Of a DNA stretch of 64,000 nt, positions 54,572 through 63,057 are shown in pieces. Source of the DNA: Lachnoclostridium sp. UBA5890 (GTDB lineage Bacteria; Bacillota; Clostridia; Lachnospirales; Lachnospiraceae). The stretch's first letter is position 1, and each line of letters begins with the position of its first letter. A program made the position numbers and the translations under genes. The notes below the pieces were generated by a model. That model did not search any database, was not told where the DNA came from, and saw only the letters and a program-made list of their open reading frames with translations. Location of the stretch: NCBI GenBank assembly GCA_002431395.1, contig DJEU01000038.1, forward strand, positions 39,118 through 103,117, in the 5' to 3' direction.

Positions 54572-55258
54572 ATGGTAACAGAAAATTTAAAAAAAGTTGA
54601 AGAAAAGATTGAAAAAGCCTGTGAGCGGAGCGGACGTTCCCGAAGCGATGTTACCCTGATCGCAGTCAGTAAAACAAAACCGATTGAGATGATGGAGGAA
54701 GCGATGCAGGCAGGTGTCTCGATTTTTGGTGAAAATAAAGTACAGGAAATTGTAAAAAAAGAAGTGGAACTTCCGAAAGACGTAGAATGGCATCTGATCG
54801 GTCATCTGCAGCGCAATAAAGTTCGCCAGATTGCCGGAAAAGTTGCCCGGATTCATTCGGTAGATTCTCTCCGATTGGCAGAGCAGATTCAGAAAGAATA
54901 TGAAAAAATAGGCGAAAAAGCTAATATTTTGATCGAGGTAAATGTTGCCAAAGAGGAGTCAAAATTTGGTTTAATGCCGGATGAGACGGAAGAAGTAATC
55001 CGTGAAATTGCCAAATTTCCGAACATTAAGGTACGTGGTCTTATGACAATCGCACCATTTGTGGAAGATCCTGAGGAAAATCGGATACATTTTCAAAATT
55101 TACGTAAATTACTAGTTGACATCAACGCCAAAAACATTGATAATATTAGTATGAATGAGCTTTCTATGGGTATGACCGGAGACTATGAAGTTGCTATTGA
55201 AGAAGGAGCAACTTACGTCCGTGTTGGTACCGGTATATTTGGAAGCAGACAATATTAA
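54572..55258 (+). CDS. yggS: PLP homeostasis protein YggS/YlmE
   Basis: A 228-residue alanine-racemase-N-fold PLP-binding protein of the YggS/YlmE/PROSC family. The PLP Lys lies in LIAVSKTKP (~36). EWHLIGHLQRNKVRQI, SVDSLRLAEQI, and LSMGMTGDYEVAIEEGAT are typical. These proteins buffer cellular PLP and have no known catalysis. It is upstream of sepF as in many Firmicutes. Confidence 0.94.
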   Translation: MVTENLKKVEEKIEKACERSGRSRSDVTLIAVSKTKPIEMMEEAMQAGVSIFGENKVQEIVKKEVELPKDVEWHLIGHLQRNKVRQIAGKVARIHSVDSLRLAEQIQKEYEKIGEKANILIEVNVAKEESKFGLMPDETEEVIREIAKFPNIKVRGLMTIAPFVEDPEENRIHFQNLRKLLVDINAKNIDNISMNELSMGMTGDYEVAIEEGATYVRVGTGIFGSRQY

Positions 55259-55284
55259 GATACAGATAGAGAGGGTTTGATCGT

Positions 55285-55797
55285 ATGAGTTTAAAAGGAC
55301 TTATTAATTTTTTTAATTTAGATGGTATGGATGAAGAAGATGAATTTGAAAGTTATGTAGATGATTATGAAGAAGAGGCACCGCAGCGTACGTCATCTGC
55401 CAGAAGCACCCGTAATACTGCAGCAAAAGAACCTCAGGAAGAAAAAGGTAAACTTGGTGGATTCCGTGGATCCAAACCCAAAGTAGTTTCCTTGAACCGA
55501 ACCATTTCAGAGGTAAAGATTATATTTCCATCCTCTTTTGAAGATTCACAGGAAATATGTAACACACTGCTGGAGTCCAAACCGGTGGTTGTGAATCTTG
55601 AAGGCTTTGATGCCGATGACGCACAGCGCATTATGGATTTTATTTCCGGTTGTATTTATGCAATTAATGGAAAATATCACCAGATTTCTAAATATGTTTT
55701 TATTTTTACGCCAGAGCAGGTAGATATCAGTGGAGATACTTTGGACCATGTCAAAGAGCAGTCGGATGCCATGCCTACCATTAACCGTGAATTTTAA
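55285..55797 (+). CDS. sepF: Cell division protein SepF
   Basis: A 170-residue FtsZ membrane anchor and ring organiser. The N-terminal amphipathic helix (MSLKGLINFFNL) is followed by an acidic/basic linker and the globular SepF domain (~80-165; KPVVVNLEGFDADDAQRIMDF lies at its core, then SGCIYAINGKYHQIS). Between yggS and divIVA, its usual neighbours. Confidence 0.95.
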   Translation: MSLKGLINFFNLDGMDEEDEFESYVDDYEEEAPQRTSSARSTRNTAAKEPQEEKGKLGGFRGSKPKVVSLNRTISEVKIIFPSSFEDSQEICNTLLESKPVVVNLEGFDADDAQRIMDFISGCIYAINGKYHQISKYVFIFTPEQVDISGDTLDHVKEQSDAMPTINREF

Positions 55798-55821
55798 TGA
55801 TGCATTCAGGAGGAAATATGT

Positions 55822-56997
55822 ATGTTATCTTTAATTGAATTACAAAATAAAAAAGTTGAAGCAAAGCGAAAAAAATACGAAAAAGATGAGATGGATGCTT
55901 ATCTTGAACTGGTATTTGACAATTATAAACAATTGACAGAAGAAAATGCAAAGTTGACAGAACAGCTTCGCAATAAAGAGCGTGAGATGCAGGCAGAACG
56001 TGACGACCTCACTAGCAAGATTAAGACATTAAGCGACGGTGTGCAGTATTATCGTTCCATCGAGACAACATTGCAGAAAGCACTGATTCTTGCTGAAAAG
56101 ACTTCAAAAGAGACAAAAGATGCAGCCATTTTGAAGGCAGAGTCCATTGAGAAAGCAGCACATCTGCATGCAGATAAGATTATTAACAATGCCGAGGAAG
56201 AGTATCAGAAAATCCGCGAAAAATCGATGCAATTGATTCAGCAGTTTAATCAGTATAAGTTACAGTTAAAAGAGGCTGCCAGTGCACAGCTTCAGCTCGT
56301 TGAAGGATCGGAATTTGATATCCATAAACCGGAAGATCTGGATACACCAGAAGAAGCTGAAAAGGAAACTGATTCGACAAAGGAAACGACGGCAGAGGCG
56401 GTAAATGTAACTGACAGCCAGGAAGATACAGCAGAAAGCACTCCGGTAGAAGCAACGGACAATGAAGTTACTGCGGCTGCAGAACCGGTAAAAGAAGAAG
56501 AAAAACCAGCTCCGAAAGTGCCGGAAATGTCAGAGGAAGACCGTACAGCAGAGATTTTAAGTGCAGATACGATTGATCTCCGTGATACGTTAGAAGCAGT
56601 GAAAGAGCAGGAACCGGAAGTACAGCCTCAAGAACCACAAGAGGAGAGACAGTCGGAAAAGTCTGTGGAAGAAACAGCGGAAACATCTAAGACAGAGATA
56701 AAAGAAACTGTTAAAACACCGGAAGAGCCTGTTAAAACCGTGACGGAAACAGCAGTTACTACACCTGTGGAGGCGACACCGGTAAAACCGATTGATGTAA
56801 CATTTACGTCTATGGATGATGAGCCGGAAGAAAAAGAAGAACCAAAGGCGATGGAGCAGATTGAAGCGGAAGATAAGGTAACAAAAAATGAGGACCTTGT
56901 TCCGACGCTTGATTCCCTGCTTCAGGATCTGAATATGAATAATAAAGAAAAGAAAACGGATGACCCTTTTGAGTTTTTAGGATCGGTGGATTTCTAA
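55822..56997 (+). CDS. divIVA: DivIVA domain protein with long acidic tail
   Basis: A 391-residue coiled-coil protein. The N-terminal portion (~1-160) is DivIVA-like (YEKDEMDAYLELVFDNYKQL; long heptad helix), though the canonical N-terminal membrane-binding DivIVA start is shortened and atypical. The remainder (~165-391) is a Glu/Thr/Pro/Val-rich low-complexity tail ending DPFEFLGSVDF. Context after sepF and before lspA strongly supports a polar/septal organiser. The N-terminal deviation lowers certainty of the exact function. Confidence 0.82.
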   Translation: MLSLIELQNKKVEAKRKKYEKDEMDAYLELVFDNYKQLTEENAKLTEQLRNKEREMQAERDDLTSKIKTLSDGVQYYRSIETTLQKALILAEKTSKETKDAAILKAESIEKAAHLHADKIINNAEEEYQKIREKSMQLIQQFNQYKLQLKEAASAQLQLVEGSEFDIHKPEDLDTPEEAEKETDSTKETTAEAVNVTDSQEDTAESTPVEATDNEVTAAAEPVKEEEKPAPKVPEMSEEDRTAEILSADTIDLRDTLEAVKEQEPEVQPQEPQEERQSEKSVEETAETSKTEIKETVKTPEEPVKTVTETAVTTPVEATPVKPIDVTFTSMDDEPEEKEEPKAMEQIEAEDKVTKNEDLVPTLDSLLQDLNMNNKEKKTDDPFEFLGSVDF

Positions 56998-57029
56998 TCA
57001 ATTTGTATAATGGAAAGGAATAAAGATCA

Positions 57030-57524
57030 ATGACGATAATTTCAAAAAGAAAAACCCATATTACGATGGCGGTACTTTTTGTTTTCCTTACCTTCTTAGA
57101 TCAATTGACAAAGAAAATAGCATCTATGTATTTAATTGGGAATGATATTACAATCATTCCCAATATTTTAGAATTGCATTATCTGGAAAATAAAGGAGCT
57201 GCATGGGGGCTTTTTCAAAATAGTACCTGGATCCTCGGATGTTTTTCTCTATTGATCTTAGGTGTTATTTTTTATGCTTATTTCAAATTAGCCTTTGAAA
57301 AACGATATTTGTTTTTACGAATTATTTTCTGCATGTTAGCAGCAGGTGCGTCGGGAAACTGTATCGATCGTTTTTGGCATCATTATGTAGTGGATTTTAT
57401 CTATGTTTCGGCCATTAATTTTCCGGTTTTTAATGTGGCAGACTGTTATGTTACCATTGCTGCGGTGCTGCTTTTATATGCATTGATATTCTGCTATAAA
57501 GATGATTTTGAAAAAGAGGATTGA
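57030..57524 (+). CDS. lspA: Lipoprotein signal peptidase (signal peptidase II)
   Basis: A 164-residue membrane aspartyl protease that cleaves signal peptides of prolipoproteins. There are four transmembrane helices, with DQLTKKI near the N-terminus, NKGAAWG, and the catalytic Asp residues in NCIDRF and FNVADCYV. It is followed 6 bp later by rluD, the usual pair. Confidence 0.95.
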   Translation: MTIISKRKTHITMAVLFVFLTFLDQLTKKIASMYLIGNDITIIPNILELHYLENKGAAWGLFQNSTWILGCFSLLILGVIFYAYFKLAFEKRYLFLRIIFCMLAAGASGNCIDRFWHHYVVDFIYVSAINFPVFNVADCYVTIAAVLLLYALIFCYKDDFEKED

Positions 57525-57530
57525 TGGAGC

Positions 57531-58454
57531 ATGAAACGAGAGTTGCAATACGAAGTAACGGCAGAAGAGGACGGAATGCGTCTGGACCAGTATATTGCCG
57601 GGAGATGTATGGATCTGTCACGATCCTATATACAGAAACTGATCAAAGAAAACCGAGTTACTATTAATAACAATATACAAACAAAAACCAAAACAGCGGT
57701 TCAGGAAAGAGATATCGTAAATGTTTCGCTTCCGGATCCGAAAGAGCTGGAGATCAAACCGCAGGATATTCCGTTGGATATTTTATACGAAGACAATGAT
57801 GTTCTGGTGGTCAATAAGCCCAAGGGAATGGTCGTTCACCCTGCACCGGGACATTATGAAGATACATTGGTCAATGCAGTCCTGTATCATTGCCGAGACA
57901 ATTTGTCCGGGATTAATGGCGTGTTGCGGCCGGGTATCGTTCATCGTATCGACAAAGATACGACAGGAGCATTGATTGTTTGTAAAAATGATAAGGCACA
58001 CCAGAAAATTGCAGATCAGCTACGTGCACATACGATTACGCGAAGTTATCGTGCTATTGTTTACAATAATTTTTCAGAAGACGAGGGGACAATTAATGCG
58101 CCAATTGGCCGTCATCCGACAAACCGCAAAAAACGTATGGTAACGGAAAAAAATAGCAAAGAAGCGATAACACATTACAAGGTTTTGGATCACCTGAATC
58201 ATAAATTCAATTATATTGAATGTCGATTAGAAACAGGTAGAACACATCAGATCCGTGTTCATATGTCACATATCGGACATCCGCTTTTAGGCGATGAGGT
58301 ATATGGACCTGTAAATAGCAAATTTAAGAATTTGCAGGGGCAGACATTGCATGCGGCTACCATTGGATTCATTCATCCTACAACTGAAGAATATATGGAA
58401 TTTTCAGCACCGCTTCCGGATTATTTTGAAAAGTTACTAAAAACATTGGCATAA
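57531..58454 (+). CDS. rluD: RluD-type rRNA pseudouridine synthase
   Basis: A 307-residue RluA-family enzyme that isomerises uridines of 23S rRNA. The N-terminal S4 domain (RLDQYIAGRCMDLSRSYIQKL) and the catalytic Asp in HRIDKDTTGALIV (~140) are clear, as are GRTHQIRVHM and HPLLGDEVYG. RluD is the best match from lspA linkage; exact uridine targets cannot be read from sequence. Confidence 0.92.
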   Translation: MKRELQYEVTAEEDGMRLDQYIAGRCMDLSRSYIQKLIKENRVTINNNIQTKTKTAVQERDIVNVSLPDPKELEIKPQDIPLDILYEDNDVLVVNKPKGMVVHPAPGHYEDTLVNAVLYHCRDNLSGINGVLRPGIVHRIDKDTTGALIVCKNDKAHQKIADQLRAHTITRSYRAIVYNNFSEDEGTINAPIGRHPTNRKKRMVTEKNSKEAITHYKVLDHLNHKFNYIECRLETGRTHQIRVHMSHIGHPLLGDEVYGPVNSKFKNLQGQTLHAATIGFIHPTTEEYMEFSAPLPDYFEKLLKTLA

Positions 58455-58472
58455 AATTGTTGAAAAATGCCC

Positions 58473-58501
58473 TTGACGTTAGAGTTCTATTGTAGTAGAA
58501 T
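58473..58501 (+). promoter_or_regulatory. Promoter of the BlaI-type repressor gene
   Basis: TTGACG at 58473-58478, a 17-bp spacer and TAGAAT at 58496-58501. An inverted TTCTA/TAGAA pair overlaps the -10. A TGCGC-CGT-GCGCA inverted repeat follows at ~58521-58533 in the ~85-bp leader. Either could be an autoregulatory operator; neither matches the classical TACAnnTGTA BlaI/CopY site. Confidence 0.65.
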
Positions 58502-58590
58502 AAAATTACTTTCTTGATTTTGTGCGCCGTGCGCAATTCTACACTTGAAGAATAAACGCAAATATGGCTTAGGAGGAGGCATGATAAGAA

Positions 58591-58971
58591 ATGAGCCAGC
58601 AAAAAGAAAAGGAAATACGCTTACATGAAGGGGAATTAAACGTTATGGAGTTGCTGTGGAGCAACAAAGTTCTCGCTGCAAAAGATATTTCGAAAATTAT
58701 TAAAGAATACATTGGATGGGAAAAAAATACGACTTATACATATATCAAACGTTTGATTGATAAAGGCGCAATTACTCGCGAGGATCCAGGTTTTTTATGT
58801 CGTCCGGCGATATCCAAAAAAGATGTTCAGGAAATTGAAACTTCGGTTTTAATGAAGAATTTGTATCATAATTCTTTTACCTGTTTTATACAAGAGTATA
58901 TTGGAAATAAAAAATTAACGACTGAGGAATTATTTGAACTGCAAAAGATCATTCAAAATAATCAGGATTAA
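58591..58971 (+). CDS. Orphan BlaI/MecI-family transcriptional repressor
   Basis: A 126-residue protein with an N-terminal winged helix (~10-80; LHEGELNVMELLWSNKVLAAKDI and NTTYTYIKRLIDKGAI) and a C-terminal dimerisation helix region, as in Penicillinase_R regulators. Classical partners, a BlaR1 sensor protease or a beta-lactamase gene, are not adjacent, so targets are unknown. GGAGGAGG upstream supports the ATG. It is monocistronic: its own promoter lies upstream and a strong terminator 6 bp downstream. Confidence 0.88.
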   Translation: MSQQKEKEIRLHEGELNVMELLWSNKVLAAKDISKIIKEYIGWEKNTTYTYIKRLIDKGAITREDPGFLCRPAISKKDVQEIETSVLMKNLYHNSFTCFIQEYIGNKKLTTEELFELQKIIQNNQD

Positions 58972-58976
58972 AATGA

Positions 58977-59008
58977 AAAGACATACCCATTGCGATATGT
59001 CTTTTTTT
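58977..59008 (+). terminator. Intrinsic terminator of the BlaI-type gene
   Basis: AAAGACATA (58977-58985) pairs with TATGTCTTT (58996-59004), a 9-bp stem with a 10-nt loop, followed by more T to 59008. Confidence 0.9.
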
Positions 59009-59125
59009 AATACTAAAAGCCGTGGAAGCACTCGATTGGCGGGATTGCTATGTGGAGTCAGCGGAGGGAGTGCGTGTATCTTGCATATAACTCTATTGGA
59101 CAAACTCCAGTTTTTCAAAAAGAGG

Positions 59126-59154
59126 TATACAAATTAAAAAAAATGTGATATACT
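59126..59154 (+). promoter_or_regulatory. Extended -10 promoter of the tyrosine recombinase gene
   Basis: TATACA at 59126-59131, a 17-bp spacer and TATACT at 59149-59154 with TG at 59146-59147 (extended -10). It is 24 bp before the recombinase gene. The ~115 bp between the previous terminator and this promoter hold no convincing gene. Confidence 0.62.
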
Positions 59155-59177
59155 TATTTTAAAAGGAGGAAATGCCC

Positions 59178-60245
59178 ATGGCTGCTAAGAATCGTGTAAC
59201 TTATCATGAGGAAAACATAAATGCAAATACCTTGAAACTGCGTGAGGTGCTGAATACGATGCCACGTTTCAGCAAAGATTTTTTTCGAGCAATCGAACCA
59301 AATACATCAGCAAAAACAAGAATATCTTATGTGTATGATATCCGGTTGTTTTTTCGTTTTTTGATCCAGTCGAATCCTTATTTTAAAAATAAGGAAATTA
59401 AAGAAATTCAATTGCAGGATCTTGAAAAATTACAGGCAGTTGATATTGAAGAATATTTAGAATATTTGAAGTTATATGTGGATGACGAGGGAAAAACGCA
59501 TACAAACCAGGAACAGGGATTACATAGAAAATTGGCCGCATTACGAAGTTTTTATGCCTATTATTATAAACGGGAATTGATTTCTAATAATCCTACTCTG
59601 ATCGTTGATATGCCAAAACTTCATAAAAAAGAAATTATTCGTCTGGAATACGATGAAGTTGCGGAGCTGTTAGACTATGTCGAACATGGCGGCGAGAAAA
59701 TGTCCGGGATGAAAAAGGTTTATTTTGAAAAGAATAAAGTGAGGAATCTGGCACTCTTTACTCTGCTGCTTGGAACAGGTATTCGTGTTTCAGAATGCGT
59801 GGGATTGGATGTCGAGGATGTCGATTTTAAAAATAACCGCATCCGCATTATACGAAAAGGTGGAAAGGAAGATTTTGTCTACTTTGGCGATGAAGTGACG
59901 GAGGCATTGTTTAATTATATGGAACAACGCAAGCATATTGTTACCAAGGAAGGACATGAACATGCACTCTTCCTCTCTGCACAAAAAAGACGAATTTGTG
60001 TGCAGTCGGTAGAAAATCTGGTGACGGATTGTGCAAGCCAGATTACTTCAATCAAACATATTACACCGCATAAACTTAGAAGTACCTATGGAACGTCACT
60101 ATACCGCGAAACAAGCGATATTTATCTTGTAGCTGAAGTGTTAGGTCATAATGATGTAAACACGACGAGAAAGCATTATGCGGCGCTTGGTGAAGATCGA
60201 AAGCGAATGGCTGCAAAGGCAGTTTCTCTGCGAAAAGAAAAATAA
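59178..60245 (+). CDS. Tyrosine recombinase (XerC/XerD-like)
   Basis: A 355-residue site-specific recombinase. The N-terminal SAM-like core-binding domain (~20-150) precedes the catalytic domain with Arg in LLGTGIRVSEC, Lys in IIRKGGKEDF, HKLR, the second His in LGHND and the nucleophile Tyr in TRKHYAAL. All catalytic residues are present. ATG 59178 is chosen over 59172 because AGGAGG at 59164-59169 abuts the latter. No phage genes or obvious attachment sites flank it. It may be the housekeeping Xer protein or a stand-alone integrase; I cannot decide. Confidence 0.88.
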   Translation: MAAKNRVTYHEENINANTLKLREVLNTMPRFSKDFFRAIEPNTSAKTRISYVYDIRLFFRFLIQSNPYFKNKEIKEIQLQDLEKLQAVDIEEYLEYLKLYVDDEGKTHTNQEQGLHRKLAALRSFYAYYYKRELISNNPTLIVDMPKLHKKEIIRLEYDEVAELLDYVEHGGEKMSGMKKVYFEKNKVRNLALFTLLLGTGIRVSECVGLDVEDVDFKNNRIRIIRKGGKEDFVYFGDEVTEALFNYMEQRKHIVTKEGHEHALFLSAQKRRICVQSVENLVTDCASQITSIKHITPHKLRSTYGTSLYRETSDIYLVAEVLGHNDVNTTRKHYAALGEDRKRMAAKAVSLRKEK

Positions 60246-60255
60246 TTTTAATGAA

Positions 60256-60318
60256 AAAGAACAGGAACTCCTTTTTTTTCATACATAATCATAATGAAAA
60301 AAGGAGTTCCGGTTCTTT
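60256..60318. terminator. Long convergent hairpin between recombinase and amidase genes
   Basis: AAAGAAC-A-GGAACTCC and a T run on the left (60256-60282) pair with the mirror arm (60294-60318) over about 25 bp with one mismatch. It ends both converging transcripts from the recombinase (+) and amidase (-). Each arm carries its own A/T run, as in bidirectional terminators. Confidence 0.75.
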
Positions 60319-60329
60319 AATCGATTGTT

Positions 60330-62510
60330 TTATTTACGTCCTGTTGGATAGGTTGTAAATATTTCATTGATTGTATCATATATAATCTTAGCGGAATTAC
60401 TTTGGAATGACGGATTTGTTAAGTTTGCATAATCACGGTTTCCAGAAATAAATCCAAGTTCAATCAAAACGGCCGGTACAGTGTTGTGATTCGTGACATA
60501 ATATTTAGCAGTTTTTACTCCACGATTCGTGGTTCCAAGTCTTGTTACCAGGTTGTTTTTAAATAAGGTAGCAATGATCTTACTGTTTACTCCTGAAAAA
60601 CTGCTTGCATTATTTGTCGCAGTATAATACACTTCCGTTCCGTTAGCACTGGAACTAGAAGCAGAGTTCATATGCAGACTGACAAAAATATCTGCACCAA
60701 CTTTACTTGCAAAAGCAGCACGTTTAGACAAAGTAACAAATACATCGGAACTTCGACTCCAGTAAACTTTAGTTTCCGGAGCATTGGAGGAAAAATAACC
60801 TTTCATTAAGGTGTAAATAATCTTAAAGTTAAGATCTTTTTCTTTGGTTCCATTATGCGTGGCTCCGGAATCATATCCACCGTGTCCTGCATCCAATACG
60901 ACGATATTTTTATAAATCGTACGAGGATCTCCAATCGAAACTACAAAGGAGTCGGATTTTTCATATATCTTATATCCCTGAAGTTTTGAGGTGTTGACTG
61001 TGATTTCTGTATTACCGTTTACCAAAGCAGTAGAAACACCGGTAACTACATTGCTGCTGATTGCAATCGGGTTCTGATTATAAAAGTCAACTTGATTTCC
61101 GGGAACAATAATCTTAAATTTATTGCTTTGGTACAAATCTTCATTTTTTACAGAGTTAATCGTTACTCCTGTAGGCTTTTTTAATTTTAAGGCATAATTT
61201 CCTACATACTCTCCCATGATATTAATTGTAAGTGTTCCATCCAAAGAGGAATAAGCAAAATCCGATTCCCCAAAGCAGGAAATCTGCATTGTGATCGTAT
61301 CACTTCCATCTTCTACCACTTCAAATTTTTCAATTTCAGATACAAATTTTGTATAAGAAAACTGATTTAGTAAATATTTAGAAGTTTTTGGAATGGTAAC
61401 AGTAATTACTTTTCCACTTCGCGAAACATTAACCTGATCCATAATGTCTGTCTTTGTACCTTTGATTTCAAAAGAAATACACTGTATCGCTGGGTTATAA
61501 GTTGCTTTTGCAGCGGTAATGTAATTGACAGATGCATCAGTTGCTTTTTTTGTATCGGCTGTCCAGTCAAAATAGATCAAATCATGAACAGAGATCAATG
61601 TTTTCTTTTTATCCCATTTATAGGAATATCCAAGGGCTGTTAGTACTTTTTTTGCAGGAATGCATAAAACTTCACTTTTTTTGTCTTTGCGTGTGACGAG
61701 ATACATCGGTGTGGAAAGAGAAACGGATTCTCCATTCACAGACATTGCTGTTTCATTTAAGACTAATGCTACCTTTTTATTCGTAACAGTGTTTTCTACT
61801 TCAAGTGTCTGAGTATCTGGATTATAATTGTAATTTAATCCCATAACATTACTTAATGATTCTTTTGCGGGTAAATACATCGAACCGGATATTTTAAGAG
61901 CCGGCATGCTTGTTAACTTATTGGATTTTTCATTAAAGGTAAAGGAATTAGAATAAGAGGTGGTTTTCTTATCTTTTCCCTGATAGGAGTACATGAACTG
62001 TTTTGTTATGGTTATGATAGATCCTTTTGCACTATATTGGAATCCAAGATGTTTGCATAAAAATTTTGCCGGAACTAAAACCGTAGAGGTTCGCTTACGT
62101 ACGTAAGTTATCTTTGTCGGAGCTGCACTCAGCCGGTATTTTTTTCCGTTTACATAAGCATTTTTACTGCCGATAGTAAGGGTTACTTTAACTCCGTTGC
62201 GTGAAAAAGTAAGTCGTTTTTTAGAGGCACGATAAGATGTTTTTACCTTTAACCCAGTTTTAAAAACATCTTTGTAAGGGACCATACGTGTATTCTTAAT
62301 GGTAAGACCTTTACGTGAACTTTTTGTAATAGTTTTGTTTTGATATCTTACGGTAGACTGTGTTTTTTTATAATAAGTAGTTTTACCATTTAACTTTACT
62401 CTTAAAGTTGCTGCCTGGCTGGTAGCAGGAAGGAAAAAGATTCCTAACAAAAGTAAGGTTAGAAAAGAGAAAAGTATTTTTCGAAATGATGTCGCTTTTG
62501 GTGTGTTCAT
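60330..62510 (-). CDS. Secreted N-acetylmuramoyl-L-alanine amidase with copper-amine-oxidase-like and AMIN domains
   Basis: A 726-residue secreted wall hydrolase. The signal peptide (~1-33, cleavage near SQAA) precedes a basic, Tyr/Lys-rich N-terminal half (~35-320) resembling two or three copper-amine-oxidase N-terminal domains (VLVPAKFLCKHLGFQYS; VLCIPAKKVLTALGYSYKW). AMIN-like beta domains follow (~340-525). The C-terminal Amidase_3 zinc domain (~535-720) has LDAGHGGYDSGA, the Glu in TKEKDLN, SLHMNSA and LIELGFI. It should cleave the amide between MurNAc and the stem peptide. AAAGGGG precedes the ATG. It is unusually long because of the N-terminal array. Confidence 0.9.
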   Translation of the reverse strand: MNTPKATSFRKILFSFLTLLLLGIFFLPATSQAATLRVKLNGKTTYYKKTQSTVRYQNKTITKSSRKGLTIKNTRMVPYKDVFKTGLKVKTSYRASKKRLTFSRNGVKVTLTIGSKNAYVNGKKYRLSAAPTKITYVRKRTSTVLVPAKFLCKHLGFQYSAKGSIITITKQFMYSYQGKDKKTTSYSNSFTFNEKSNKLTSMPALKISGSMYLPAKESLSNVMGLNYNYNPDTQTLEVENTVTNKKVALVLNETAMSVNGESVSLSTPMYLVTRKDKKSEVLCIPAKKVLTALGYSYKWDKKKTLISVHDLIYFDWTADTKKATDASVNYITAAKATYNPAIQCISFEIKGTKTDIMDQVNVSRSGKVITVTIPKTSKYLLNQFSYTKFVSEIEKFEVVEDGSDTITMQISCFGESDFAYSSLDGTLTINIMGEYVGNYALKLKKPTGVTINSVKNEDLYQSNKFKIIVPGNQVDFYNQNPIAISSNVVTGVSTALVNGNTEITVNTSKLQGYKIYEKSDSFVVSIGDPRTIYKNIVVLDAGHGGYDSGATHNGTKEKDLNFKIIYTLMKGYFSSNAPETKVYWSRSSDVFVTLSKRAAFASKVGADIFVSLHMNSASSSSANGTEVYYTATNNASSFSGVNSKIIATLFKNNLVTRLGTTNRGVKTAKYYVTNHNTVPAVLIELGFISGNRDYANLTNPSFQSNSAKIIYDTINEIFTTYPTGRK

Positions 62511-62548
62511 TGTAAGTTCGCCCCTTTGTAGTATATTATCTTTATGTA

Positions 62549-62568
62549 ATGTAACAGATTTGTTACAT
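62549..62568. promoter_or_regulatory. Operator-like palindrome in the amidase promoter
   Basis: ATGTAACA (62549-62556), GATT, TGTTACAT (62561-62568): a perfect 8-bp inverted repeat, 39 bp upstream of the amidase start. It overlaps the predicted -10 and start site of the promoter at 62567-62594, where a repressor would act. The protein is unknown. Confidence 0.55.
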
Positions 62569-62594
62569 CTTATTTTATGCTTTTATTGTAGCAA
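62567..62594 (-). promoter_or_regulatory. Candidate promoter of the amidase gene
   Basis: On the - strand: TTGCTA (62589-62594), a 16-bp spacer and TAAGAT (62567-62572). Moderate match; it would separate amidase expression from the upstream YneA-like gene. Confidence 0.45.
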
Positions 62595-62658
62595 GTCTTC
62601 TTGGCACAATTATGGCATGGGAGAAATACATTACTCTTCTATCTTGTTATCCGTATAT

Positions 62659-62982
62659 TTAAATCGCTTGAATTTCTTCGTAAATTGGAATAACTAGATA
62701 ACGTCCGGCGTAAATCATTCCTTCCTGAGAAATATTATTTATTTCTTTAATTTCTTCTACATAAGAGGTTAACTGCTCTTCGTCGGCATTTTTCAAATGA
62801 TCTTTTGCGATTGACCAAACGGAATCTCCTTCATACACAAGAATAGATTCATATCTGCTGACGGTCATTTTAGATGATGAGGTTGTCTTGGCGCTGATAT
62901 TCTGGAATATGGCAAAGCATCCGAGAATAATAAAAAAAACTAAAAGACAGTGTAAAATCGACATTTTCTTTCTTCTGTTCAT
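62659..62982 (-). CDS. yneA: YneA-like SOS cell-division inhibitor (TM + LysM)
   Basis: A 107-residue protein with a short basic N-terminus, one transmembrane helix (~10-28) and an extracytoplasmic LysM domain (~48-101; YEGDSVWSIAKDHLKNAD; YAGRYLVIPIY). Size and order match YneA, the LexA-repressed division inhibitor of Bacillus, which usually lies next to lexA. Here lexA is ~28 kb away, but the promoter carries two LexA-box matches, supporting SOS control. AAGGAG upstream supports the ATG. Division-inhibitor activity is inferred from architecture and regulation. Confidence 0.82.
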   Translation of the reverse strand: MNRRKKMSILHCLLVFFIILGCFAIFQNISAKTTSSSKMTVSRYESILVYEGDSVWSIAKDHLKNADEEQLTSYVEEIKEINNISQEGMIYAGRYLVIPIYEEIQAI

Positions 62983-63026
62983 AACAAATCACTCCTTAGA
63001 ATAGTAAAACATAACAATTAATAAAT

Positions 63027-63057
63027 CGAACATAACATCCGAACAAATAATCCGAAC
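63027..63057 (+). repeat. Three CGAAC half-sites at exact 13-bp spacing
   Basis: CGAAC occurs at 63027-63031, 63040-63044 and 63053-63057, a direct 13-bp periodicity in the 5' leader region of the YneA-like gene. The third copy is the left half of the LexA box at 63053-63066. CGAAC is the LexA half-site, so the array may extend LexA binding; it could also be a decayed duplication. Confidence 0.7.

Noticed and set aside
58934..59137. 67-codon + strand frame after the BlaI-type gene
   Set aside because: It starts inside the BlaI-type gene, runs across its terminator and lacks a ribosome binding site.
59178..60245. Integrase marking a prophage or genomic island
   Set aside because: No phage, conjugation or attachment-site features flank it; neighbours are wall and regulatory genes with normal composition.
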